Shown here: positions 32,988-40,488 of the stretch, in pieces
Layout: each line of letters opens with the position of its first letter
Position numbering within the stretch: position 1 is the stretch's first letter
DNA from: G963555815 sp965249615 [NCBI: bacterium]
GTDB lineage: Bacteria > UBA8248 > JACPRG01
Direction: 5' to 3'
Length of the DNA: 64,000 nucleotides
Assembly: GCA_965249615.1 (NCBI GenBank)
Contig: CBDFMI010000005.1
Coordinates: 124,001-188,000 of the forward strand
Notes under the pieces: model-generated
Databases searched by the model: none
What the model saw: only the letters and a program-made list of their open reading frames with translations
Told to the model about the DNA's origin: nothing
Made by a program: the position numbers and the translations under genes

Positions 32988-34445
32988 ATGAAGAGAGAGA
33001 TAAGGGATGTCATCGGGGCGGCCCTCCACCACCTAAAAAGCCGCGGGGCGACCTACGGAGAGGTCCGCTATGTGACATCGCGCTGTGAGCGCTTACTGGT
33101 TAAAAACGGGGTCCTTCAAACCGTATCTCAGGGTGACGACGGGGGGTTCGGCCTGAGGGTGATCTATCGGGGTGCCTGGGGTTTCTCTTCGACCCCAGGG
33201 GAGGAAGAAGAGGCTCTTGTTCGGACGGCCGATCTGGCCCTCTCTGTGGCCGAGGCCGCCTCGCGCCTCAACCGGGAGCCTGTGACCCTTGCCGAGAGTT
33301 ACCCCCACGTGGACACCTTTCAAGGGGTCTGCGCCGAAGACCCCTTTGCGGTCCCCCTTGGGCAAAAAATTGATCTTCTGGTGCGAGCCACTGAGGCCCT
33401 GCAAAGCCCCCGGACGGTCCAGGCGATGGGACTTCTGACAAGTCTTCGGGTGGAGAAAATGTTTGCGACCACCGAGGGGGCCCACATCGAGCAGTGCTTT
33501 ACAGAGACCGGGGGGGGGATCACCTGCACCGTGGCCGAGGGGGCCGATGTCCAGCGCCGCTCCTTCCCGATGGGCCACGGGGGAGATTTCGCCCAGAGGG
33601 GCTATGAGTTTATTCGGGAGATGGGACTGGTGGAAGCGGCCCCCCGGGTCCGGGAGGAGGCCCTGGCGCTCCTCAAAGCCCCCCCTGTGCCGGGTGGGGA
33701 GTGGAACGTCATCCTCGACGGGAGCCAGGTAGGCCTTCAGGTCCATGAGTCCTGCGGGCACCCAGTCGAGCTGGATAGAGTTTACGGAGACGAGGTCAGC
33801 CTCGCTGGGGGGAGTTTCCTGACGCCCGAGAAGCGCGGCAATTTTCGCTACGGGTCTCCTCTTGTTCACATCGTGGCCGACGCCACCATCCCCGGGGGAC
33901 TTGGGACCTTCGGTTACGACGATGAAGGGGTCCGGGCCACACGAACGCCCATCATCAAAGAGGGCCGCTTTGTGGATTATCTCACCTCCCGGGAGACCGC
34001 CGCCCGGCTGGGAGAGGTGAGCAATGGGTGTATGCGGGCTGAAAGCTGGAACCGCATCCCTCTTATTCGGATGGTCAACCTCAACCTGGAGCCCGGGGGA
34101 AAAGGGGCTCCAAGTCTGGAGGAGCTCATCGCCGACACCCGCCGGGGCCTCTACATGGTCACCAATAAGAGCTGGAGCATTGACGACCTTCGCCTTCACT
34201 TCCAGTTCGGCTGCGAGGCGGCCTGGGAGATCCGAGACGGGCGCCTGGGGACCCTTTATAAGAATCCTGTCTACTCAGGGATCACGCCTAAGTTCTGGGG
34301 CGGTTTGGACGCCGTCTGCGGGATCGGCGAGTGGAGGATGTGGGGGCTTCCGAACTGCGGAAAGGGAGTCCCCATACAGACCGCCCACGTGGGGCACGGC
34401 GCCGCCCCCGCCCGGTTCCGGGGTGTGACGGTGCGGGGGGCCTGA
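32988..34445 (+). CDS. tldD: TldD metalloprotease family protein
   Basis: With TldE/PmbA it forms a heterodimeric zinc peptidase that trims unfolded or leader peptides (known from microcin B17 and CcdA). The metal motif HESCGHPVELD is the TldD variant of HExxxH. The N-terminus has YGEVRYVTSRCERLLVKNGV, and the C-terminus has CGIGEWRMWGLPNCGKG. The product has 485 residues from ATG 32988 after AGGTGAGG. The stop overlaps the pmbA start (TGATG), fitting an obligate pair. Its possible link to the SagB-type gene (peptide modification) is speculative, as that gene is 10 kb away. Confidence 0.94.
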   Translation: MKREIRDVIGAALHHLKSRGATYGEVRYVTSRCERLLVKNGVLQTVSQGDDGGFGLRVIYRGAWGFSSTPGEEEEALVRTADLALSVAEAASRLNREPVTLAESYPHVDTFQGVCAEDPFAVPLGQKIDLLVRATEALQSPRTVQAMGLLTSLRVEKMFATTEGAHIEQCFTETGGGITCTVAEGADVQRRSFPMGHGGDFAQRGYEFIREMGLVEAAPRVREEALALLKAPPVPGGEWNVILDGSQVGLQVHESCGHPVELDRVYGDEVSLAGGSFLTPEKRGNFRYGSPLVHIVADATIPGGLGTFGYDDEGVRATRTPIIKEGRFVDYLTSRETAARLGEVSNGCMRAESWNRIPLIRMVNLNLEPGGKGAPSLEELIADTRRGLYMVTNKSWSIDDLRLHFQFGCEAAWEIRDGRLGTLYKNPVYSGITPKFWGGLDAVCGIGEWRMWGLPNCGKGVPIQTAHVGHGAAPARFRGVTVRGA

Positions 34446-35827
34446 TGCTGGGAGCCGACCGGGCCTTGACGTTGCTCGAGGAGATTTTGAAGGCGGCCCC
34501 CGCCTCGGTTCGTGTGGAGGCGACCCTTCGGGCCCAGGATGGAGGCTACACCCGGTTCGCCCGTTCCCGCGTCCACCAGAGTGCGGAGGAGTCGGACGCC
34601 CGGGTGAGTCTGCGGGTGGGCCTCGGCGAGCAGGTGGGGATCGCCTCGACGAACAGGTTGGACAAATCCTCTTTGAAGGTTTGCATGGAGGGCGCCCTTC
34701 GGGCCGCTGAGGCGAGCCCCCCGGTCCTGGCCCTGGGCCCTCAGGCGCCTCCCCGCCCCATTCCTCCCCTGGAGCTTTTTGACGAGGAGACGGCCGCCTG
34801 GGGGCCCTCGGAGCGTGCCGAAACCCTTCGCGGGATCTTCGAGACGAAAAACGCGGGTCCCGGTGGGGCAGGGGCCACATTTGCAGGCGCCATCTCGACG
34901 GGGAAGGAAGAGCAGGTGACCGCCAACTCGGCAGGGTTGAGAGCATATCTAGCGGGAACCTATGCCGAGGTGAGCCTTATCGCAGAGGGGGAGGCTGACG
35001 GAGACTATACCCCTTCAGGATACGCAAGCGCCGCCTCCCGCAGGGTGGGGCATCTTGACTTTCTGGGCCTTGGAGAGCGGGCCTTGAAGAAATGCCGACT
35101 GGCCGTTCATCCCAAAGCCCTCCCCGCCGGGGTTTACCCCGTGCTCCTTGAGCCTCCGGCCCTGGCCGAGATCCTCCACTGGCTTTGCTACATCGGTCTG
35201 GGGGCCCAGGCGCATCTCGACGGGCGCGGCTTTATGAGCGGGAGGATAGGAGAGGAGATCACGGGCACTTCCTTTTCCCTCTGGGACGACGGCCAAAACC
35301 CTTCGGGTTTTCCTGTCCCCTTTGATTTCGAGGGGACCCCCAAGCGTCGGGTCTCTCTCATCGAGAAGGGGGTAGCGCGGGGAATCGTCATGGACTCTGC
35401 CCAGGCCAAAAGGGCGGCAGGGACCTCGACGGGCCACGCCGCCTCCTTCGACCTCTCGGCCGAATCCTCCCCCAAAAATATTTTTGTCGCCGAAGGCGAG
35501 ACTTCTTTTGAGGATCTTCCGACCACGTTGGACCGGGGCCTCTGGGTGAGCCGGTTTCATTACGTGAACGGTTACCTTCACCCCCCCACCTGTCTCATGA
35601 CGGGCATGACCCGGGACGGGACATTCTGGGTCGAGGACGGTCAGGTGCGTCACGCTGTCCACAACCTTCGCTTTACCCAGGGGATGCTAGAGGCCTTCCG
35701 AGGGATTCGAGCCATCAGCAAAGAGCGCTGGTGCTTGGGATCGAGGGGGGAGTGGGGACCCCATTGTGTGGTCCCTGCGATGATCCTCGACGCCTTTTGT
35801 TTCAGTGGCGGCACACCCTCGTCATGA
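34445..35827 (+). CDS. pmbA: PmbA/TldE-like partner of TldD
   Basis: A 460-residue second subunit of the TldD/TldE peptidase; this subunit lacks the metal motif. TRFARSRVHQSAEESDARVSL near the start and FDFEGTPKRRVSLIEKGVARG, GHAASF and LDRGLWVSRFHYVNGYLHPP in the C-terminal half are typical. ATG 34445 overlaps the tldD stop by one base. A longer frame from 34331 runs inside tldD and is rejected. It ends 8 bp from the convergent HtrA gene. Confidence 0.92.
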   Translation: MLGADRALTLLEEILKAAPASVRVEATLRAQDGGYTRFARSRVHQSAEESDARVSLRVGLGEQVGIASTNRLDKSSLKVCMEGALRAAEASPPVLALGPQAPPRPIPPLELFDEETAAWGPSERAETLRGIFETKNAGPGGAGATFAGAISTGKEEQVTANSAGLRAYLAGTYAEVSLIAEGEADGDYTPSGYASAASRRVGHLDFLGLGERALKKCRLAVHPKALPAGVYPVLLEPPALAEILHWLCYIGLGAQAHLDGRGFMSGRIGEEITGTSFSLWDDGQNPSGFPVPFDFEGTPKRRVSLIEKGVARGIVMDSAQAKRAAGTSTGHAASFDLSAESSPKNIFVAEGETSFEDLPTTLDRGLWVSRFHYVNGYLHPPTCLMTGMTRDGTFWVEDGQVRHAVHNLRFTQGMLEAFRGIRAISKERWCLGSRGEWGPHCVVPAMILDAFCFSGGTPSS

Positions 35828-35835
35828 AGGGTGAA

Positions 35836-37239
35836 TTAGGGCTGCTTTTTCAGGGCGAGGAAGAGGGTGCCCCGGTCTCGATTGATGAGGAGAAGGGTGG
35901 AGGGATTCTTCTGGGCCTCTTCGATGAGGCGGTGGTAGACCGGGAGAGCGGTGACCTTCTGGCTATTGATCTCCAAGATCACGTCCCCAGGCCGAAGACC
36001 GGAGCTCTGGGCGGGGCTGTCGTTTTCCACCCGGGACACGATGACGCCCTCATTGGTCTCAAGGTTCAGTTGTCTTGCAAGGTCCGGGGGAAGGGCGCCG
36101 ACCTCGATGCCCAAGCGTTCCAGCGGAATAGACTGCTTCGGGGCCTCTAAGTCTCCTAGGCGGACCTCCAGGTCAAGGGAGTCAAACTTCCTCATGACTT
36201 CGAGATGGACCTGAGACCCAGGCTCGGTGCCCCCCACAAAGCGGGGCAGGTCCTCCACCCTCTGGATAGACTTCCCGTTGAATTTCAAAATCACATCGCC
36301 TTGGCGAATTCCTCCGGCCGCGGCCGGTCCCCCTTCGGTCACCTCGGCCACCAGGGCCCCTTCCTTTGTCCTAAGGCCGAGGGACTGGGCAAGGTCCTGG
36401 GTCACCTCCTGGATGACGACGCCGAGCCAGCCCCGGCGTACCTCACCGTGGGCCACCAGGTCTGAGAGGACGTGTTTGGCGAGGTTGATGGGGATGGCGA
36501 AACCCACTCCCAAGCTGTCTCTGACGATGGCCGTGTTAATGCCGATGACCTCGCCCTGAGCGTTCAGGAGGGGGCCTCCGGAGTTGCCCACGTTGATGTA
36601 GGCGTCCGTCTGGATATAGTTATCGTAGGGTCCAGACCCGATGATTCTGCCCTTGGCGCTCACCACGCCCACCGTGACAGTCTGAGCAAGGCCAAAGGGG
36701 CTCCCAATCGCCATGGCCCATTCCCCCACCTCGAGTCGGTCCGAGTCCCCCAACATTGCCGCGGGCAGGGGTTCCCCGACCTCGATGCGGAGGAGGGCAA
36801 GGTCTGTGTTGGCGTCCGTCCCGATGACTTCGGCGTCAAATTCACGACGGTCGTGGAGGGAGACCTTGATGCGCGCGGCCTTATCTATCACGTGGAAATT
36901 GGTCAAGATGAGGCCCTTTGGGTCGATGATAAAGCCGGAACCCAGGCTGTGGCGGCCCGGGTTGTCCTGCTGAGGTCCAAAGTCAGGAACAACCTCGGGA
37001 TAATTGCGACGGCCCGGCGGTCCACCAAAGCGTCCGGGAAACCGCCGGGACGGGACGGGCTCCGTGGTGCTGATATTGACGACCATGGGCTTTTGGGATT
37101 TGGCGATTTCGACAAAAGTGCGAGAACCAAAGGGATGGGGGTCGTTCCCTTGCGCCCTCGCCTCAGAATGTAGTGCCCAGAGGGCGAGGAAGATAGCCCC
37201 GCTAAGTGCGAGAACTCTCTGTGGAGGGGACCGTTCCAT
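35836..37239 (-). CDS. HtrA/DegP-family periplasmic serine protease
   Basis: It degrades or refolds misfolded envelope proteins. Signal peptide (LALSGAIFLALWALHSEARA), protease domain with His in LTNFHVID, Asp in NTDLALLRIE and Ser in NSGGPLLN, then two PDZ domains (about 270-365 and 375-460). The length of 467 residues and two PDZ domains match DegP/DegQ. The Gly/Arg/Pro-rich LA-loop region (RFPGRFGGPPGRRNYPEV) is present. ATG 37239 follows a GGGGGG site. The transposon is inserted 123 bp upstream. Confidence 0.96.
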   Translation of the reverse strand: MERSPPQRVLALSGAIFLALWALHSEARAQGNDPHPFGSRTFVEIAKSQKPMVVNISTTEPVPSRRFPGRFGGPPGRRNYPEVVPDFGPQQDNPGRHSLGSGFIIDPKGLILTNFHVIDKAARIKVSLHDRREFDAEVIGTDANTDLALLRIEVGEPLPAAMLGDSDRLEVGEWAMAIGSPFGLAQTVTVGVVSAKGRIIGSGPYDNYIQTDAYINVGNSGGPLLNAQGEVIGINTAIVRDSLGVGFAIPINLAKHVLSDLVAHGEVRRGWLGVVIQEVTQDLAQSLGLRTKEGALVAEVTEGGPAAAGGIRQGDVILKFNGKSIQRVEDLPRFVGGTEPGSQVHLEVMRKFDSLDLEVRLGDLEAPKQSIPLERLGIEVGALPPDLARQLNLETNEGVIVSRVENDSPAQSSGLRPGDVILEINSQKVTALPVYHRLIEEAQKNPSTLLLINRDRGTLFLALKKQP

Positions 37240-37334
37240 CCAAACCCCCCGTCACTGTCATGGGTCCGTCTCTTGGGAAGTGCTCATCTGGGTCGCATTG
37301 ACGCCAGAACCTTTGGGTGCTAGTTTGACTTTAT

Positions 37335-37369
37335 CCCCTTAAGAGTCTTTTTGTAAAGGGGGTTTTTTT
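37335..37369 (+). terminator. Terminator-like hairpin at the transposon insertion site
   Basis: CCCCTT and AAGGGG form a 6-bp stem with a loop of about 15 bases, followed by seven T. The T run is the part duplicated by the transposon. No plus-strand gene ends here, so before insertion it may have been a leader hairpin for the downstream isomerase gene, or is fortuitous. Confidence 0.35.
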
Positions 37370-37370
37370 A
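37362..37370. repeat. Target-site duplication, left copy (GTTTTTTTA)
   Basis: Nine bases identical to 40453-40461, directly abutting the left terminal repeat. IS1595-family elements usually give 8 bp, so the outer G may match by chance. Confidence 0.85.
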
Positions 37371-37397
37371 GGGACTTATATACTTACCACGCACAAA
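37371..37397 (+). repeat. Left terminal inverted repeat
   Basis: Starts GGGACTTATATACTT. Pairs with the reverse complement of 40426-40452 at 22 of 27 positions. It contains the last codons and TAA stop of vsr. Confidence 0.88.
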
Positions 37398-37779
37398 ACT
37401 TCTTGATCTTCTGTTTGACCTTCCGGGCTTCCTTTAGTTCGCACTCCCAAATAATCTGAGTCTTCCAGCCTATACGTTTGAGTGCGGCCATAGTCTCGCC
37501 GTCGCGTTCCTTGTTCCGTCTCAATTTCGGCCCCCAATAGGCCTGGTTCGTCTTCGGAACGTTTCTTCCGGCCCGGCAGTTGTGCCCGTGCCAAAAGCAG
37601 CCATGCAGGAAGATCGCCCGCTTATGTCGAGTGAAGGCGATGTCGGGCTTGCCCGGCAACGTGGACAAGTTCGTCCGGTATCCCCGATAGCTCATTGCCC
37701 AAACAAGCCGACGCAGCCGCATCTCCGGCTTGGTATCTTTCGACCGCACCTTCTTCATGTGCGGACGGCTCACCATCAC
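37384..37779 (-). CDS. vsr: Very short patch repair (Vsr) endonuclease
   Basis: A 131-residue nuclease that nicks 5' of T in T:G mismatches arising from deaminated 5-methylcytosine, protecting DNA methylated by the companion enzyme. Family residues are all present: RSKDTKPEMRLRRLVW, the catalytic Asp in LPGKPDIAFTRHKRAIF, HGCFWHGHNC (zinc/His site), PKTNQAYWGPKL and IWECEL. The start overlaps the nuclease gene stop by 4 bp (ATGA). The last four residues (FCAW) are coded in the transposon's left repeat. Confidence 0.95.
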   Translation of the reverse strand: MMVSRPHMKKVRSKDTKPEMRLRRLVWAMSYRGYRTNLSTLPGKPDIAFTRHKRAIFLHGCFWHGHNCRAGRNVPKTNQAYWGPKLRRNKERDGETMAALKRIGWKTQIIWECELKEARKVKQKIKKFCAW

Positions 37780-38573
37780 CGGACCCTCTCAATCCAATCA
37801 TCGCTGAACCTGACAAGAGTAAGGACGTGCTGAGGCTCAAGAAGGCCTGGATGCCGGTTGATGCGGAATTTATACGCCGATCCGGGTACTTCCTTTTTGA
37901 CAGTGAATTGAGCGCCGTGGGGCTGCCAAGTGAATACATGCGTTCCCGTCGCCACGTTAAATCCTTCTAGATTGCTATTGCGATTGACCTCCCATCTATA
38001 GTCGGAAGGAGAATACCGGGTCGCCTCATATTCAAAAATGGTGAACTGTAAGGCGTCCATGTTCCGCATCAACACGACGATCCGTAGGTCATCATGCTCG
38101 TTCAAGGATTGATTCACGCGGTCGTTCCAGACGTTCAGGACGGCCTCTCCGGTCGCCGCCACGTTCTCCATTGGATCGTTAATCCCATAAGAGAAAATGG
38201 GCGAATTGCGTCCTGTTATGAGACGAACCGTAAGTTGCTCGAACGGCCTACGAGACTTGACGGTTTTCGCCGACCATGAGCAACCGTTCCAGAGAACATC
38301 GGTCACGCCTAAAGGCTGATCCCGGTGAGTTCCGCTGATAGAATCGGCGAAAATGCCCGCGAAATCGTTGCCAGTAATGTCAGCGTGTCCAACGGCTCGC
38401 GAGCGCGACGTCGTCGGGAAATTCGCCCAGAGGGTAAGGCCCCCTACGCGCTGGCCCTCTTCCGCGAAGCCTTGGCCGCCTGGACGACACTCAAAACCCC
38501 TTTGATTCCCGCCATAGCCAAGGGAACCGGAACCGCGTTGCCAGCCTGCTTGCGGGCTTGGCCGTCGTTGCAA
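37776..38573 (-). CDS. Putative type II restriction endonuclease (PD-(D/E)xK-like), start uncertain
   Basis: Its place between a C5-methyltransferase and vsr, on the same strand with overlaps, argues for the cognate restriction enzyme. GVTDVLWNGCSWSAKTV (Asp92 ... Ser101-x-Lys103 in the longest frame) fits a PD-(D/E)xK core with S-x-K, followed by VRLITGRNSPIFSYGI. Convincing protein sequence begins near DITGNDFAGIFADSISG (residue 65). No in-frame ATG or GTG precedes it; the TTG at 38573 lies 130 bp inside the methyltransferase gene. The N-terminus is therefore unresolved: a rare start, or an indel near 38.4 kb. Specificity unknown. Confidence 0.72.
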   Translation of the reverse strand: MQRRPSPQAGWQRGSGSLGYGGNQRGFECRPGGQGFAEEGQRVGGLTLWANFPTTSRSRAVGHADITGNDFAGIFADSISGTHRDQPLGVTDVLWNGCSWSAKTVKSRRPFEQLTVRLITGRNSPIFSYGINDPMENVAATGEAVLNVWNDRVNQSLNEHDDLRIVVLMRNMDALQFTIFEYEATRYSPSDYRWEVNRNSNLEGFNVATGTHVFTWQPHGAQFTVKKEVPGSAYKFRINRHPGLLEPQHVLTLVRFSDDWIERVR

Positions 38574-39454
38574 ACGATCTCAAAGGAATCCGGGAATCCT
38601 TGGAGCCGCAGTTGCTCTCGCGGAGTGAGCCGCCGCTCCCCGTCCACGAGGAGATAATTATACGACGCGCCCGCCCGCAACGCGCAAGAGTACGGATAAC
38701 TGGATATGTTCCCGCCCTTGTTCTCATGCCAAACGGCGGGCTTATGCTCGCTCTTATGGGCGGCCCGCCGACGCTTTAGAATGCGCTCGCTCACGTAGAA
38801 CTTCGGATCGGGGTCCGTCTCCAGAATCTCGGAGAGCGGCTTCATGGGGATTCCGCCTTCCGGCCAGGGAAACTCATCGAACTCGTCCATTGTCGCCGCA
38901 ATAAATACGCGCTCTCTTTTTTGGGGGAGACCGAAATCGAGAGCGTTTAGCACTTTCCAAGAGACGCAATAGTCTAACTCTTCCAACGCGCCGACGATGC
39001 GCTCCATCGTCTCGCCTCGGTTGATCGTCGTGAGTTGCTTCACGTTTTCCAGTAGAACGGCGCGCGGCCTCTTGGCTTCCAAGAGCCTTACGATCTCAAA
39101 GAACAGCGTTCCTCGAATGTCGCTGAACCCGTCCCGTTTTCCGATTATCGAGAACGGTTGGCAAGGGAAACCAGCGAGAAATAGGTCGTGATCGGGAACC
39201 ATCTTCGGCGTGATCCGGGATATGTCACCCTTTGGGCGTATCCCGAAATTTTGCTCATACGCGACGCGGCTCTCCTCGTCCACGTCGCAAGCTAAGACGC
39301 ATTTCATCCCAAACGAACTCGCGGCTAAGTGGAATCCTCCGATTCCGCAAAACATATCGACGAACGTATTTAAGCCCCTGAGATAGGCGGGCGGTTTCTT
39401 GGTGGCCGCCACGCTTTTGACCATTGCCGGAAACGCGGGGTATTGATCGCTCAC
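38444..39454 (-). CDS. DNA (cytosine-5) methyltransferase
   Basis: A 336-residue modification enzyme. Motif I VDMFCGIGGFHLA, catalytic motif IV AGFPCQPFSIIGKRDGF (Cys98), motif VI LLENVKQL, motif VIII QKRERVF, then the variable region that sets the target and motif X KQAGNAVPVPLAMAG. The start is probably GTG 39454, overlapping the transposase stop as GTGA; ATG 39424 is the alternative. The frame runs further upstream only within the transposase gene. The variable region is short, suggesting a mono-specific enzyme. The Vsr partner supports C5 methylation as the product. Confidence 0.94.
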   Translation of the reverse strand: MSDQYPAFPAMVKSVAATKKPPAYLRGLNTFVDMFCGIGGFHLAASSFGMKCVLACDVDEESRVAYEQNFGIRPKGDISRITPKMVPDHDLFLAGFPCQPFSIIGKRDGFSDIRGTLFFEIVRLLEAKRPRAVLLENVKQLTTINRGETMERIVGALEELDYCVSWKVLNALDFGLPQKRERVFIAATMDEFDEFPWPEGGIPMKPLSEILETDPDPKFYVSERILKRRRAAHKSEHKPAVWHENKGGNISSYPYSCALRAGASYNYLLVDGERRLTPREQLRLQGFPDSFEIVCNDGQARKQAGNAVPVPLAMAGIKGVLSVVQAAKASRKRASA

Positions 39455-40404
39455 GTCGTCAAATTCTTGTAGGTGAGCCTGCGCCCTTCCATGCCCGCCA
39501 CCAGCGCGCGGATGAAGTTGATACCGCAACTTCCGTCGCCGTTCTTGTCGAAGGCGGGCAGGTCCTTGGTGTTCAGCCGGAATACGAATTCGTCCACGTA
39601 TCGCTGTAAGTGTTTTACGCTGAGATGGTGAAAAGTGCCGTGATAGCCGCGCTTGAACAAGGCCCAAAAACTCTCGACGCTATTGGTGTGCGCCACTCCG
39701 TTGACGTATTCGCCCGCGCCATGATTTACGGCCTTGTGGCGGTATTCCTTCAAGCCCCTGTAGGATAGGTGCTCGTCGGTATAAGGGTTCGATCCCTTGG
39801 CGACGTGCGCTCTGACCGCTCCCTTGAGCGTCCGGCTTTTGAGGTTCTTCAATACGCTGGCCCGGACCTCTCCCCTCCGATTGCTCGCGCCGAACACGAC
39901 GGCTCTGCCGACAGGCCCCCGGCCCATGTTCAACCGCTTGCTCCGGTGTCGATTCTTCTCCTTGCCGCCTATAAACGTCTCGTCCGCCTCGACGGAGCCG
40001 CTGATCCGCCCATTCGTTTGGCAAGCCTCGCGGATACGGTGGAGCATGAACCATGCGGATTTTTGGGTAATTCCGATCTCTTTGGCGAGTTGAACCGACG
40101 AGATGCCTTTACGAGCCGCGCTGAGAAGGTGCATGGCGAAGAGCCATTTCCGCACTGGAATGTGGGAGCCTTCCATAACCGTACCGGTCCGTGTCGTAAA
40201 CTGCTTCCGGCAGGACTTGCAAGTATAGATTTTCCCTTGGCGGATCTTGTATACTGCGCCATGGCCGCAATGAAGGCATAATATTCCGCCAGGCCAGCGA
40301 GCTGACTCCATGTAATCCCTGGCGGCAGTCTCGTCAGGGAATTGGCTAAAGAACTGAAAAGATGAGGGTTGCTTAATATTGACGTATTGTTTTTTCTTTT
40401 TCAT
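39451..40404 (-). CDS. IS1595-family transposase
   Basis: A 317-residue DDE enzyme of the ISXO2/IS1595 type. N-terminal zinc ribbon (CLHCGHGAVYKIRQGKIY, then TCKSCRKQF), helix-turn-helix region (SSVQLAKEIGITQKSAWFML), then the catalytic core with Asp in SVEADETFIGGKEKN, Asp in YTDEHLSY and Glu in HTNSVESFWALFKRG. No truncation. It starts at ATG 40404 with only a weak AGG before it. Its stop overlaps the methyltransferase start. Lys/Asn-rich codons in its N-terminus differ from host genes. Confidence 0.95.
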   Translation of the reverse strand: MKKKKQYVNIKQPSSFQFFSQFPDETAARDYMESARWPGGILCLHCGHGAVYKIRQGKIYTCKSCRKQFTTRTGTVMEGSHIPVRKWLFAMHLLSAARKGISSVQLAKEIGITQKSAWFMLHRIREACQTNGRISGSVEADETFIGGKEKNRHRSKRLNMGRGPVGRAVVFGASNRRGEVRASVLKNLKSRTLKGAVRAHVAKGSNPYTDEHLSYRGLKEYRHKAVNHGAGEYVNGVAHTNSVESFWALFKRGYHGTFHHLSVKHLQRYVDEFVFRLNTKDLPAFDKNGDGSCGINFIRALVAGMEGRRLTYKNLTT

Positions 40405-40410
40405 ACCTAT

Positions 40411-40439
40411 AATATAAGGCCTTCATTTGTGTTTGTCAA
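40411..40439 (-). promoter_or_regulatory. Transposon promoter, -35 box at the inner edge of the right terminal repeat
   Basis: On the minus strand TTGACA (40439-40434), 17 bases, TATATT (40416-40411). Expected transcription start near 40404, the transposase ATG itself, so the mRNA would be leaderless or nearly so. Confidence 0.75.
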
Positions 40440-40452
40440 GTATATAAATCCC
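40426..40452 (-). repeat. Right terminal inverted repeat
   Basis: Reads GGGATTTATATACTT inward on the minus strand. Contains the TTGACA of the transposon promoter. Confidence 0.88.
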
Positions 40453-40461
40453 GTTTTTTTA
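40453..40461. repeat. Target-site duplication, right copy (GTTTTTTTA)
   Basis: Identical to 37362-37370. It lies 28 bp before the start of the isomerase gene. Confidence 0.85.
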
Positions 40462-40488
40462 TGGCAAAAGTCAGCAGGAGCACCCCTC

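Larger units (their letters stand above)
37371..40452 (-). mobile_element. IS1595-type transposon carrying a C5-methyltransferase / nuclease / Vsr cassette
   Basis: A 3,082-bp unit bounded by about 27-bp inverted repeats (22 of 27 matching, both starting GGGA then Y then TTATATACTT) and flanked by GTTTTTTTA on both sides. Inside, four minus-strand genes overlap end to end: transposase, methyltransferase, nuclease, vsr. The transposase starts 48 bp from the right end, and the vsr stop lies inside the left repeat, so no space is wasted. IS1595 elements with passenger genes are known (for example lincosamide resistance elements); I am not aware of one with a complete R-M-Vsr set. Confidence 0.9.

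Noticed and set aside
33093-34199. 368-codon frame antisense to tldD
   Set aside because: Gly/Pro/His-rich shadow without known features; tldD is intact on the other strand.
40369-40488. Start of the isomerase gene inside the transposon (40369)
   Set aside because: The N-terminal 40 codons would come from transposon sequence and do not resemble the family; TTG 40489 has AGGAG at proper spacing.
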